Below, one piece after another: positions 32,724 to 43,676 of a stretch of 64,000 nucleotides of DNA (its first letter is position 1; every line of letters starts with the position of its first letter). Made by a program: the position numbers and the translations under genes. Below the pieces are notes generated by a model, which made no database searches, was not told the DNA's origin, and was given only the letters and a program-made list of their open reading frames with translations. Origin of the DNA: Micropterix aruncella (Eukaryota; Arthropoda; Insecta; Lepidoptera; Micropterigidae); the NCBI GenBank assembly GCA_944548615.1, contig OX155964.1:15860484-15924483 (forward strand), given 5' to 3'.

Positions 32724-33164
32724 ACTTTATACAATACAGGAAATATCCATTTTGACGAGTTATTAAAATCAGATTGATAATTTACTTAAAATACCTGTAA
32801 TATATTTTAAATAGTTTCTCAGAGAAAACCGCTAGCAAACTGTCCAATTGCTTAACTTACAGCGCTTAATTGCACAAGTTACAAATTATAAATCAAATTA
32901 CATTTTTACGGCTCAAAAGCCCTCCTGTTATACAAATCATTTAAAAAGATAAGCAATCAGATATGTAATATTAAGTGTTTGTATTTTTAATATGTAAGTA
33001 TGTAGAAGTATTTAATATGTAAGTATGTAGATTTTAATGTCTTAATCTTTTTCATCTTAAGTTTCGTGTCAGGGTACTTTGTTGTACCTGCGACTTTATT
33101 CGAGCTGGGAATCGACTTTTTTATGAAATTAAGATTCGTATGAAATCAGTCCTTGGCTTCTTGC
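32724..33164. other. AT-rich spacer
   Basis: Nothing recognised except a short direct repeat of TTTAATATGTAAGTATGTAG at 32988 and 33010. Confidence 0.4.
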
Positions 33165-33240
33165 CGGTAAAGTCTTGGGATGACCCATCCGATTTTTAAA
33201 TACCTGAAAGGAATTAGACATGCATATTTACAAATAAAAA
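33165..33240 (+). repeat. Family G terminal block only
   Basis: TTGCCGGTAAAGTCTTGGGA TGACCCATCCG corresponds to the end block of family G copies 1-3 but without the adjacent G-rich part. It is either a truncated copy or the G-rich tract has been lost. Confidence 0.5.
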
Positions 33241-33280
33241 GTAAAGTGAATACCTAATAGATTGTATAAGTATATATATA

Positions 33281-33579
33281 GGGCTTGATTGCGTTTCTTC
33301 CTGATCTAAAATCGGAAATTAGGCCGCGTGAACGAGACAGGGCAATACGCTAGAGCGGAATGTGAGATGACCGGTTGTCACTTTTTAGCATTAAAACTGC
33401 CCGCCAAGGTCAAATCTTACACCGCAAGAAATATGCTCGAATTTATTCGGACGAGTATAAGTTCGACAGGTAGTATTTATCGACGATCGTTCTTTTCATA
33501 TTCCGCTCTAACGTATTGCTCTGTCTTGTTCGCTTGGACTAATTTTAGTTTTGGTTCACAAAGAAACGCAATCGGGCCC
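33281..33579 (+). mobile_element. 3-bp-TSD miniature (family H2), 299 bp
   Basis: Terminal inverted repeats GGGCTTGATTGCGTTTCTTC and (reverse) GGGCCCGATTGCGTTTCTTT are flanked by ATA (33278-33280 and 33580-33582). Subterminal arms extend further (AAAATCGGAAATTAG ... CTAATTTTAGTTTTGG; AGAGCGGAATGTGA ... ATTCCGCTCTAACG). A 3-bp duplication favours PIF/Harbinger-type mobilisation. The 94-codon frame inside is unsupported. Second copy at 58492. Confidence 0.85.
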
Positions 33580-33689
33580 ATAGTTTCAGGTGGAGTCACA
33601 TATAGAGGGTGAATGAAGTTAAATAACTTGAGTTATTATTAACTACATATACAGATTACAGTGGATCAACCGTACCTTGGCGGTGGCTT

Positions 33690-33990
33690 CAACAGTTATA
33701 AGGATGTCTTTCTAGTTTAGATAATTGAGGTATATTTTAGATAGGAGAACTCTAAAAACGGTGCACCATGCGCTATACCAACTAATATTATCCTATGTTA
33801 TAATAGAGTGGCGAGAGGCAGTGGACGATCACATAAATTTATTGAGCGAAACAAAAAAAAATATCCTGAAAATAATTATTGAAAAACCGCGGAGGTACTT
33901 TTTGGCGGCTCTCTTCAAAGATGAGTGCTGAATATCTCGCATCTTCACTGGATACAATCTATAAAAGTGCTACAAACGTCCGCCGAAGTT
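33690..33990 (+). pseudogene. Non-LTR RT thumb/C-terminal fragment
   Basis: An open frame reads RRTLKTVHHALYQLILSYVI, EWREAVDDHINLLSETKKNIL and KPRRYFLAALFKDE. It matches the CR1/L2-type segment after the RT palm (L---YHAL-QSIL-YGI--WGG----I--L---QK-ILKII). Short and not flanked by the catalytic domain. Its downstream end abuts the dimeric R insertion. Confidence 0.8.
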
Positions 33991-34050
33991 TGATCATAAC
34001 AAGAGGCTCTCAGAAATATCAAACCGATATACCCTGCATGCCCCTGGGCA

Positions 34051-35140
34051 CCTAAAGTTGTCAACTACAACGGGCGAACCCGTCACCTCAGGAAGTTTTA
34101 ACGATTAGTCGTTCTATCTCCCTGGAGTGAGCGCAGAAGACTTGGACAAAACAGTCCACCGGCAAGCTCCAACACATGCCCGTAATAGGCCAACGCCTTA
34201 ACTGCGAGATAGCCAGGAGTGCTACCCAGCGGGTTTGCACTCACGCCCTTACTTCCAATTGCGACCAGATTACTCCAGTCTCTCGATTGGTTACGAGTTC
34301 GAGGTCGCTTGCGCGGTGATCTCCCTTACGAAGCGGTTAAACGGTGTATACCGAATCTATCGCGGATCACGGCATCCTTTACCCTACCGTACAACCAGGA
34401 TCGGGTAGCTGATGGTCGTTTCAAGAGCAGTCGCCGTAAGGTCCGCAACCACCCCCGCTCTATAGGAAACAGTACAGCTTCCAGTCTCCCCCGACTGTTA
34501 GTCAGAGTGCACAATCGATTGGCTTACGCCGCACGGTGCACAGACATCTTGCGGTGTCGACTACAACGGGCGAGCCCGTCACCACACGACGTTTTAACGA
34601 TTAGTCGTTCTGTCGCCCTGCAGTGAACGTAGAAGACTTTGGACAGTACAATCCTACGTCCAGCTACGTCACAACCCGTGAGAGTCCAACGCCTTACCGC
34701 GAGTTAGCCAGGAATAAACCCGGCGGGCTCGAGATACTCGCGCCCTCACTTCCAATTGTGACCAGATTTCTCCGGTCTCTCGATTGGTTCCGAGTTCGAG
34801 GTCGCTTGCGCGGTCCTCTCCCTTATGAAGCGGTGAAACGGAGTGCACCGAATCTATCGCGGACCAAGGCGTCCTTTGCCCGCCTCTTACCCGGGATCGG
34901 ATGGCCAATGGTCAATTCAAGAGCAGTCGCCATAAGGTACGCAACCACCCCCGCTCTATAGAAAACAATACAGTTCCCAGACTCCCCCGACTGTTAGTCG
35001 GAGAGCACAATCGATTGGCTTGCGCCCCACGGTGTGCAGACCGTCCAGGGGCGCCAGAGGTTTGATTCCCAGGGGAGACTGGTTGACCCAGTTCGAGGTC
35101 TCGAGAGGACTGGCAACTCAGCAAGGGCCTCTTAGCTCCC
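34051..35140 (+). mobile_element. Family R, dimeric copy D (D1 + D2) with 13-bp target duplication
   Basis: One insertion holds two head-to-tail R units: D1 from GTCAACTACAACGGGCGAAC (34060) to ~34555, then D2 from GTCGACTACAACGGGCGAGC (34557) to 35140. There is no duplication between the units. The whole is flanked by ATGCCCCTGGGCA (34038-34050) and ATGCCCTTGGGCA (35141-35153). D1 lacks the last ~100 bp of the unit. Frames 34219-34626 and 34623-34961 share LRSLDW/LQSLDW, RVRGRLRG, LPYEAVKR and PNLSR words, so one frame is kept in both units. Confidence 0.85.
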
Positions 35141-35153
35141 ATGCCCTTGGGCA

Positions 35154-37080
35154 GAGGCATTTTGTATATTTGAATCCAAATATATTTAGGAAACTTAAAG
35201 ACACCATTAAAATGTTCTTGACAAAACCTATGTTAAAACCCAAGCAACAATTATCTTGAAACAGGGGATCAATTTTTAATCACAAATTAACGTCATGATT
35301 CACGTGCTAATGTTACAAAATTTTTCGACGTTGTCGATGATATTTAATTACATGATCTAACGTTTTTGTTTACGTTCATATCATGTTTATTTTTCAGGTT
35401 TAAATAAATGTCTCTTTGACATCAACTATGACGTCATATAAGATATAATTACGTATCTGTTTTATGTGCAAATGTCATAAAATATTACTAGATCATAGAT
35501 GGCATTTATTACGTCATGTAAAGTTTTCGTTTACGTTAATTACACTTTATATATATGAATTTAAAGAATCCTTTTTGCGTCTCTATTATGACGTCATATA
35601 ATATGTGATCATAGACGTAATAGTCGGTTTTACATTAACTGTAGGTCAAAGCTAAAAAACGGTGAAAGTTATGCTGAAACTGTTCGCAAACTTAGTATGA
35701 CTTTCGTTCGGAGGAGTGTACCTAATTGGTCTACTGTTCGAAGGTTGATGAGAAAAAAAAGAAACTGGGTCACTTATACACAGCAAGGCACCTGTAGGTA
35801 CGTGTATTTCATGAAAACATCGATGAAATAATGCCGCATCTCTGCGCAAATCTAGTCGAAAATTTCATCAAGACAGCAAAGGTCTGCCGCCAGAGTTGCA
35901 TAGGCCATTTGGATGATAATATATTCCATAATTTTCTTCTAATTATCTTTTTCATAAAATTACTTTTCAAATTGCTATAAAATTGGTGTCCTCCTTCAAA
36001 TTGGCGCCGTTTAGTTATAAATGTGTTAATCGTAATACTGAAATATTTTCTTGAATAGATGAAAAAAAATATTATAATATTTTATCGGAATGTATGTACT
36101 TACATCATAAACCTGTAGAAATACTATGACATCCTAAATTAAACATGTACATTTTAATGAAATTTAAAATGGCGTTCTTATTATTGCACAAATTATTTGA
36201 CTGTCTAGTATGATTTTTATTTTTATTCGTTTTTTTTTTATTTTACTGATTTGGTATCTATCTATCTATATACTATTATTATGTTTTCGATTTTTATTTA
36301 TTTACTCGATAATTTTATGATTATAATTTCAAATACTTGTTGATGATATTTTAATTTATTTTTTTAAGATGTTTATGACAAAGACATATTTTTTTTTTTT
36401 TTTTTGTGTGCACAGGCAAAATATTTCCTGGTATACCTGCCTTAGTATAGGCCTAGGCCTAGTTAGGCGGTGTTGACGTAGTGACCAAGATGCTGCCGTG
36501 TGCTCTATTTTTCGCTACTGGTCCAAACACATTTTTTTTGTAATGCCGCAAGGAAATTATATTTCGTGCTTTACCTTTGATAAACAAATAAAAATAATTA
36601 AATAAATATTGAGACAGCTTTTATATGGGTATATTTTTTATGCTATTTTTGAACCTATTGAAAGGTACTTATTTTAGAAGGGATATTTCTCATTATTCGA
36701 ATAGAAAATATACTCCTGCAAATACAAACGCCGGAAATGAACTAAGTTTGGGATTTAGGTGACGTGTTTTGTGACTAATTGACCTAATCCTGCCTGCGCT
36801 CGGAACTTAAGCAATTTGAAACTCTGATTTCGTGCTAACGAGCTCGCTGGTCAGAAACTCATTAGTACCAATCATGGGTTCACTTCACTTCGCATAATTA
36901 ACGTTGGACTGCGAAGAAATGCAGGATGTGAAAATTCCTTGTGACAGATGAACACCAGATACCTATCCAATCAAAATAAAAGTGGCGGTTGTTCCATATC
37001 TTATTAAAAAGGGCTTCTTTAAAATGTTTTCACACACATTTGCAAAGAAAGGAGATGTTTTCACACAATTTCTATTTATA
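35154..37080. other. Spacer, nothing recognised
   Basis: No gene assigned. Contains several ATGACGTCATATAAGATATA-type words (35425-35610) that repeat TATGACGTCATATAA twice, and a poly-T stretch near 36385-36405. 37021-37075 has two TGTTTTCACACA words. Confidence 0.4.
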
Positions 37081-37655
37081 CGGGGTGAGTTTTTATTAAC
37101 TGGCATCCTTCAAGGGGGTGAATCGGTACAAACAACTGAACAACATTTTAAAAAAATAAAAATGTTTTTTGTTTTTTTTTTTTAATTTACAAATTTGGAA
37201 GAACTTGAACTAGAGCGCGTTGTGCCATCTATCGGTAGGTAGGATATCGCCAATAAACGATATTAGCGATATTTTACCAACTGCTAAATAGCGCATCGTG
37301 CTCAGCGCTTTTTATACTAATTAAATTATTATAATTTTTTTAATGATTTTTGTTTTTTTTTGTTATTTACAAATTTTGAAGAACTTGACTGTTAAATAAA
37401 AGTTTGACAAGCGTTTGAGCTCGTTGCGCAATCTATAGGTAGGTAAAATATCGCTAGTAAACGATATTAGCGATATTTTATTTACCGCTAGATAGCGCAT
37501 CGTGCTCAGCACTTTATATACTATTTTTTTTAAATGTTTTTTTTATAAAAGTTTTATTAAAAGTTGCTTAGTTGATAAACGTTTTATTAAAAGTTGCTTA
37601 TCAGCTCATACTGACTCACCCCCTTCAAGGATGCCGGTTAAAAAAACTCACTCCC
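37081..37655. mobile_element. Tc1/mariner-type miniature (family TM), copy 2, 575 bp
   Basis: Ends CGGGGTGAGTTTTTATTAAC and (reverse) AGGGAGTGAGTTTTTTTAAC are flanked by TA (37079-37080, 37656-37657). The ends match copy 1 at 26202. The interior carries the copy-1 central palindrome twice (37210-37305 and 37415-37510), each with GATATTAGCGATATTTTA and flanking GTTGTGCCATC / GCGCATCGTGC arms. Confidence 0.85.
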
Positions 37656-37849
37656 TATAAATATATATAACAAGGAGATTGCTTATGAATATAATTAAGA
37701 TTTTTGTGCAATTTTATAAGCAGTATATTGTTCTAATTTCAATAATTTAATTCTAATATTGCAGTTGTAAATGTTACAAAAACTAACGATTTTATAAGAA
37801 AAAACGATTATTTAATCTATATATAAATTGTCGTCCACGAGATGACGTT

Positions 37850-38360
37850 AGTTTATACACGACTGCCCAACAAAAAGGAGTGTATGTAATGTGTTCATAT
37901 TGCATCTATGTATGTATGTTTTCCGTTTCTGTATTCCACCATAATTTCTAAACGCTTCAAACGATTTAGAAGTATGTGGTATGAATAGTTACTTCATTTC
38001 GAGTGTCATCGTTGTCTTAATGTGCAAATCTCCAAATATCAATAAATTAATAGAAATATATCGTGTTTATTGTCAAATGAAAGGGCGAATTGAGTACATT
38101 CCGAAAAAATATATATGTATAAATAAATATAATATTTTAAATAATTAAATAAATATATATGTATATCTATATGGATAAATACATAAACTACATTTTTTAA
38201 ATAAAAAAACGAAATAAAATTTATTATTATTTGTTATTACATTAGTTAACTTTTTACATTAGTAATTTTATTACATTATTTATTTATTATAACATTAATT
38301 AATATATAACATTAATACATTGGTTAATTTACGACATTAGTTATTTTATTACAGTCGTGT
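37850..38360 (+). repeat. Interspersed repeat family T, copy 4 (longest)
   Basis: Begins ACACGACTGCCCAACAAAAA GGAGTG and runs through TCCGTTTCTGTATTCC, ACCATAATTTCTAAACGC, CAAATATCAATAAATTAATA, AATATATCGTGTTTAT, GTACATTCCG and TATGGATAAATACATAAAC to an AT-rich end and GTCGTGTTTTTATTCC. The start word ACACGACTGC and the end word AGTCGTGT may be short inverted ends. No coding. Confidence 0.7.
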
Positions 38361-39099
38361 TTTTATTCCTCTTAATATATTTATTAGATGATGTCTACCT
38401 AGGCCGCTAAATGAACCAAAATATCTTGAAATTTTAATATCATCTGAACTGAACCATGAGAAACAGAAATATCTGTTTTGAAACGGGAAAACTCCTAAAC
38501 ATACAGTCTGAGCTATTACGAATACAGCCCTGTTAGGGTACAGTGATATATGGATGAAAGAAAAGGCGCAAAACGAAATGGACGAAATAAATATTAACGC
38601 CATCACACTACCCTAATGAAATCACAATCGTAACTTGGCCGTATCTAATCCAACAATCCGGTTACCGCGTGACAAATCTGATGGGATTAGCAGCAGAAGT
38701 TGCGTGACGACCGCCTCTCTCCCTCCCTCCGCCCTCTCTTTCTCTTTCTGCCATTCCCGTTCAGGCCATAAAGGGAACAGTCTGTTTTCTTTTAATCAAC
38801 TTGCCAGCGACGCCCATTTCATTTACATTTTACTGCCGAAATGTGTCACGGAAGGTCAAGCGAGTTCATGGAACTTCGCTACATATTGGGTCCTTACCTA
38901 TGAAGTTGCTGTTCTATAAAAGAATGTTAAAGCCCAAAGGCAATTAAACTTTATCGCACCCAAAAAATGACGACATAAAAAAAATGAAAGTACCTTTTAA
39001 TTAAATATTTTTTTTTAAAAAAAATGGCTTCTTGACGATATAGGTCGTTCAAGGACAGAGAATGATCTGCAAATCATCTCTTAGAAATAATATACCTGC
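38361..39099. other. Spacer, nothing recognised
   Basis: Includes a pyrimidine-rich stretch at 38715-38755 (CTCTCTCCCTCCCTCCGCCC). Frames at 38349-38606 and 38635-38919 have no recognised family. Confidence 0.4.
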
Positions 39100-39283
39100 G
39101 TAAATGTGATATAAATGTAAATATAAATGTAAATGTGCGCCGCTCTATAGTAATCCGCTCTATAGTAATGCTATAACTCTATAGTAAACCCCGCTCTATG
39201 TAAATGTAAATGTAAATGTAAATATAAATTTATATACATTTTGCCGTAGGCAAACCCGAGCTAATCGCCATTCATTTGAGGGG
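39100..39283 (-). mobile_element. piggyBac-type miniature (family P3), copy 2, truncated
   Basis: Reverse-strand relative of 58012-58240. It contains GCGCCGCTCTATAGTAATCC, CTCTATAGTAAACCCCGCTC, GCCGTAGGCAAACCCGAGC and the end CATTCATTTGAGGGG. The base after the end is ATAA rather than TTAA. The other terminus is not recognisable. Confidence 0.75.
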
Positions 39284-39302
39284 ATAAGATAATAAACATA
39301 AT

Positions 39303-39378
39303 GTGACATATATGTGTATATATGTATATGTATATGTATATATGTGTATATGTATGTGTGTGTATAAGTGTATGTGTC
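39303..39378 (+). repeat. TATG/TG microsatellite
   Basis: Interrupted (TATATG)n and (TG)n tract. Simple-sequence repeat with no other content. Confidence 0.8.
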
Positions 39379-40671
39379 GTACGTCAGTTATGCTTCTCCA
39401 CCCATGTCTGAAAATAGATCGTATGCCCAGATACAGGTTATACTCGGCCTAGTTGGGCATGCGCTGCGCATGGTCATGTGAATGTGGGTCGTCGTTTACT
39501 TCGCACCATTACTTGGTATGACCATTTTATGAATTTCGCATGCTATGTTTAATATAAATAAATAAATTTAAAAAAGCCAAAAACTTTGTATGAAAAATAT
39601 ATACTTAATTAATAGCAATATTGACCCCTATTATCTATCCAGATTTGATATTTTGATATGAGTTGCCTAATTCCGCTGCTGTAAAACTCTCGTAGACAGG
39701 AAGCAATGAATGCTTTGAAGGTGTTTTTCACCGACTCTTCGAAGTTGACTTTTTGCCTTGTAAAAAGTCATCTAAATTCTGAAAAAAAATATGAATGGGA
39801 CAGGTCTATGTTCGCATATAATTTACATACATTATTGCATAAATACGGAGATAGATCGCCCGTGAGTTATCGCTATCAAACAGACAAACAGACAGAGACA
39901 GACGCGTTTTGGTGGTTTTGTTTAAAAATGTTTGGATGGTATATAAAATTATTACAATAATTTATAACTTTGCTCACATATTCCTAATTCTAAGCTAATT
40001 CATTCTATTCTATTCATTCCTAATTCTAAGCTAATCAATAATTTTTCATGATATTGAGAAAAAACCAGAATGTTTCAAACATCAACATGTTTGAATAAAC
40101 AAGAACTTATAAAAGAATTTAGCTCCAAGGAAATTGTTGTGATAATCAAAATAGGATGTTCCATTTGATCCTCATTTCTTGCCCACGCGTAATCTCGTCC
40201 TGGTAAAGAATTACAAGGATATTGCAATATTGTTGGATAGGGGGAGTCTTGTTAGGAGGTGTTAACACTGACTTGGCTTTCCTCTCGTCCATTAGGGCGC
40301 GAGAAGGTGGCGTTGCCAGCTCAGGCGTCGTCGACCGTCGTAAAATGTAAATGCGAGCCATTGTATTTCGCTCCGCATAATAATCGTCGCTAATTTCACG
40401 ACCTTCTTCGCCCCGTCCAGCATCCGAGCGATGACCTCGATCGGTACGCCTAGCGCCTCATCCCATCATTCTCTAATGCTGATTCTTGTTTGTCCTAATA
40501 TAAGATTAATGCGCTCTGAAAATACATATATAAAATACATATATCCTACATTTAATACACTTGTAAAATACATAGATGGCGGTCATGTTACTACGAATGG
40601 TTACGCCCACTAAGTAGCGGATAAACAGTTTCTTCTTCTAGGGGTGCCATCTTCTACTGATCTACTGACAT
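39379..40671. other. Spacer, no supported gene
   Basis: A 24-base direct repeat ATTCCTAATTCTAAGCTAAT recurs at 39980 and 40015. The minus frame at 40146-40361 and the GC-rich patch at 40250-40470 show no family I recognise. Confidence 0.4.
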
Positions 40672-41130
40672 CTTCTACTGACAGGTGACTTCTACCCTCG
40701 ATACAGCTGCTCTGAACAAGGATCGGGTGCTGGCCCCAAACCATTGGCGCAGATTTTTAAGCCAAAATGTTCTTCTTCTTCCCGGTTTCCTATTGTCATG
40801 TATCTTCCCTTGGGGGATCAGTTGTATGTAATACTCATATTTTTGATTACGCATAATCTGCCCAAGATACTCCATCTTCCTTCTTTTAATGGTTTTTGGG
40901 GCCTCTAACGTTTTACCCGCGCGTTTAAGAAATATTATATTTCGCGCTTTGTCTCTCCAGGAAATCCTTAACGTCCTCCTGTAGATCCCATTTCGAACGA
41001 TTCCACCTTCTTACACATGACATTCGTAAGTGTCCACGCTTCTAAACCGTCCAGTAGATAAACAGTGAAAGCTGAAAATAATTTTACCTTCAATATTGCT
41101 TCGTATAGTAGATATAATCTCAGATTGAGT
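40672..41130 (-). pseudogene. LINE reverse-transcriptase C-terminal fragment (RTE-like)
   Basis: The minus strand reads YLLDGLEAWTLTNV, VESFEM, then after a frameshift TLRISWRDKARNIIFL, IKRRKMEYLGQIMRN, LIPQGKIHDNRKPGRRR, WLKNLRQWFGASTRSLFRAA and a stop. This is the same C-terminal module as at 10535-10860 but better kept. The RT catalytic part is absent. Family R copy E inserted just upstream (in the LINE's sense direction) at 41180. Confidence 0.85.
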
Positions 41131-41179
41131 ATTTATTGGTACAACAAAAAGATAAGACGAAAATAATAAAGTCCAAATA

Positions 41180-41561
41180 GAGTTGTCAACTACAACGGGA
41201 GAACCCGTCACCTCAGGAAGTTTTAACGATTAGTCGTTCTATCTCCCGTGAAGTGAGCACAGAAGACTTGGAAAAAACAGTCCAGTGTCAAGCTCTGCCA
41301 CATGCCCGTACTGCTTCCAGACTCCCCCGACTGTTATTCAGAGTGCACAATCGATTGCCTTACGCCGCACGGTGCGCAGACCGTCTAGGTGCGCCAGAGG
41401 GTTGATTCCTAGGGGAAACTAACCCTAAGGCCAGATTCCTGCCCGGGCTCGCGCTTCATGTGGGGAATCCACCGGATGGGTGTTGACCCGTGAGTGTGAC
41501 CAACCCTGAACAGAATGGGTCATAGTGGCCAACTCAGCAAGGGCCCATTAGCTCCCATAAC
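41180..41561 (+). mobile_element. Family R, copy E, with 11-12-bp target duplication
   Basis: Starts GTTGTCAACTACAACGGGAG and ends CATTAGCTCCCATAAC. It is flanked by AAAGTCCAAATA (41168-41179) and AAAGTCCAATA (41562-41572). An internal deletion of ~230 bp joins the first ~130 bp to the CTGCTTCCAGACTCCCCC block. The end block GGATGGGTGTTGACCCGTGA is shared with copy C. Confidence 0.85.
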
Positions 41562-41572
41562 AAAGTCCAATA

Positions 41573-42949
41573 TGTCACGAATTTCTGGACAGAAACTCGC
41601 AAATAATCACTGCTGAATAAACACTGGATTGTCGTGATGTAGAAGCCATCCTTCGCCATCACACAAATTTGGACTTCTGAGACGACGTGCATTGCGACAT
41701 TCGCAGATCTTTTGTATCTCCTGTAAATGAACAAAAAAATTATCAATTTTAGAGATTTTTTAAATAGTCCCTTGCAGTATCGGAATTATGTAATATATTT
41801 TAAATAATATAATATATTTTAATTATATAAATATAAAATATATATAATATTTTGAGTAGCCACCGGCCTATGGGCCGGTGGCTTTTAGAGGTCTTTAGAA
41901 GCCTTTTAGAGGCCCCGCGACGAGGGATCATTAAATATTGATTATAGATTAGAATTGAAATTCTAAGTAGAAAATGTTAATACATTTTTATCCGATTAAT
42001 AATATAATACTTAAAAATTGATGACAATTGGCCGCTTTCAGCCTGTGCGATCGTAATTTGTTAATATGCTCGTCTTTGCTACGCGACATATAATAATAAG
42101 CGTAGTAAGAAATGTTTAACGGCTCACTTTGCCGTTGCGGTCGTGTTTTGTTTCTTTACACTATTCTATACTATCTCGTCGTCAGAATGTTTGACAGCCA
42201 AAAAAGGCTTCCCGAAAAGTGAAAAGGTGTCCCCGATATTTCGATGGCTTAAGGGCCTTTACATGAGTTAATCGGCACTGCTCCCTTGAGTAATACTTTA
42301 TTGCATGCATTTTCAACCTTTATATAAATATCCGTATAAAAATGTAGGTGTAAAATTTGTAAATATACATTTTGGCGTGTCCATATATTGGCGTGTCCAC
42401 ATACACTGCCCTCCTCCTTCCACCCTTCTTCTTTAACTTTTAAGTCACATAGTTGTCAATGTAGATCCACGCGTTATTGAGAGACTTGCGGTGACATACT
42501 ATCTGAGGGTCACTTTGTAGGGTTTGACAAATAAAAATTCGGCTTTGATGAAGCGTCAGGCATAGATTCTACGTACGTATGCGCCTTCGAGGGGGCGAAT
42601 ACTAAACGTTCCATCACAGCGCTGTTACTGTAAAACTGTCTTTCCGCGATGGTGGTATAAGGGTGTTAATGGTAAAACATATTTAGCGTAACTCTCAGAG
42701 CGCTCTCACGTTTTTATTAATTGTAATTAATGTAGGTCCTAAATAAAAAATACGACTAATCCCGATGCTAGAGAATTGACCAATAAATATAATTAAATTA
42801 AAATAAAACACACACACCGCTTACATTGTAGGAGTAATGGCACCTGAAAGTTTTTGAAGTCAGAATAAAGCCTGAATGTCCAAAGCAATGACCACGTTTT
42901 TTTAACCTAAATTATAAATTTAGTTTATAGTTTGTTGGGTTGGGTTGGG
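41573..42949. other. Spacer with one strong hairpin
   Basis: No gene assigned. Contains a perfect hairpin at 41858-41883 (AGCCACCGGCC, 4-base loop, GGCCGGTGGCT) followed by TTTT. Its origin is unknown. 42250-42420 has nothing recognised. Confidence 0.4.
41858..41883. repeat. Perfect 11-bp-arm hairpin followed by T-run
   Basis: AGCCACCGGCC and its exact complement GGCCGGTGGCT flank the loop TATG. The following bases are TTTTAGAGG. It is much GC-richer than the surrounding AT-rich DNA. It looks like a terminator-type stem, but in an animal genome it is more likely a remnant of a palindromic transposon end. Confidence 0.7.
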
Positions 42950-43075
42950 TGCCCTACAACCAACCAACCCTACAACATAGTAGGCTGGTTTGTAAGAGAT
43001 TGTCATATGACAATAAACCCGCCCATTGTGACATTTTCACAATAAAGAATATAAACAAACAAACAAACAAACAAT
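42950..43075 (+). repeat. tRNA-derived SINE, copy S2 (3' part only)
   Basis: Has the shared 3' body ACATAGTAGGCTGGTTTGTA, AGAGATTGTCATATGACAAT AAACCCGCCCATTGTGA and a (AAAC)n-type tail at 43052-43072. The tRNA-like head is missing, so the copy is 5'-truncated. Confidence 0.75.
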
Positions 43076-43129
43076 AAATTAGTTTATTATCTAGGTATTC
43101 GAATAGAATAGTAGATTGTATCACAAGGG

Positions 43130-43600
43130 AGCAAAATAATATTTTTACGGCGAGGCCGCTTTTTTGAATCCAGAGCGAAGTGAGGGATTCTTTAGTAGAA
43201 TCCTGAACGTAGCGAGGAATTCAAAAAAGCGCCCGAGCCAAAAATATTTTGCGCCCGAGTGATACACTCTACTTTTCATCACCCTCTATGAGAAAATAAC
43301 AACGACAAAAACAATTGACGATCGCGCGTTTTTAATTTCAATTGTTTTTTTTTTATTCAGCTGGCGTCGCGACTAGGGGCCGTCGTACCAGTCAGTCTTT
43401 CTTCAAACAATATTTGCGTTCGATTTCTTCGGCGCTGAAGACTAAGATGTTCCAAATTCAAAAAGTGCGCCGCAAAGATAAATTGCGGCGCACTTATTCA
43501 TAAAGTGAGCCGCAAAGATAATTGCGGCGCACTTATAAAGTTTCTTATAGAAAACACCACTTTTGAGCGCACTTAAAGGCGAACCAAGTCGTCCTTTTCG
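43130..43600. repeat. Palindrome-rich segment with two tandem hairpins
   Basis: 43150-43265 folds back: GGCCGCTTTTTTGAATCC ... GGAATTCAAAAAAGCGCC, with GGATTCT / AGAATCC in the centre. Further right are two adjacent hairpins, 43463-43495 (AAGTGCGCCGCAA ... TTGCGGCGCACTT) and 43503-43534 (AAGTGAGCCGCAA ... TTGCGGCGCACTT). Probably one non-coding palindromic transposon. Ends not defined. Confidence 0.6.
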
Positions 43601-43676
43601 AATAGATGGAATGAAAACTTCTTTGAATTAGTGATTATATTTTTCATAAAATTCATGAAACCAATTTCATTACATA

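Noticed and set aside
35138..35165. CPWAEAF reading resembling the NPWAEKGKC gamma-subunit tail
   Set aside because: Lies at the right target duplication of a family R insertion, in a repeat, and the neighbouring residues do not match.
41858..41890. Stem plus T-run as a bacterial-type terminator
   Set aside because: The window is an animal nuclear genome; no gene ends here. Kept only as a palindrome.
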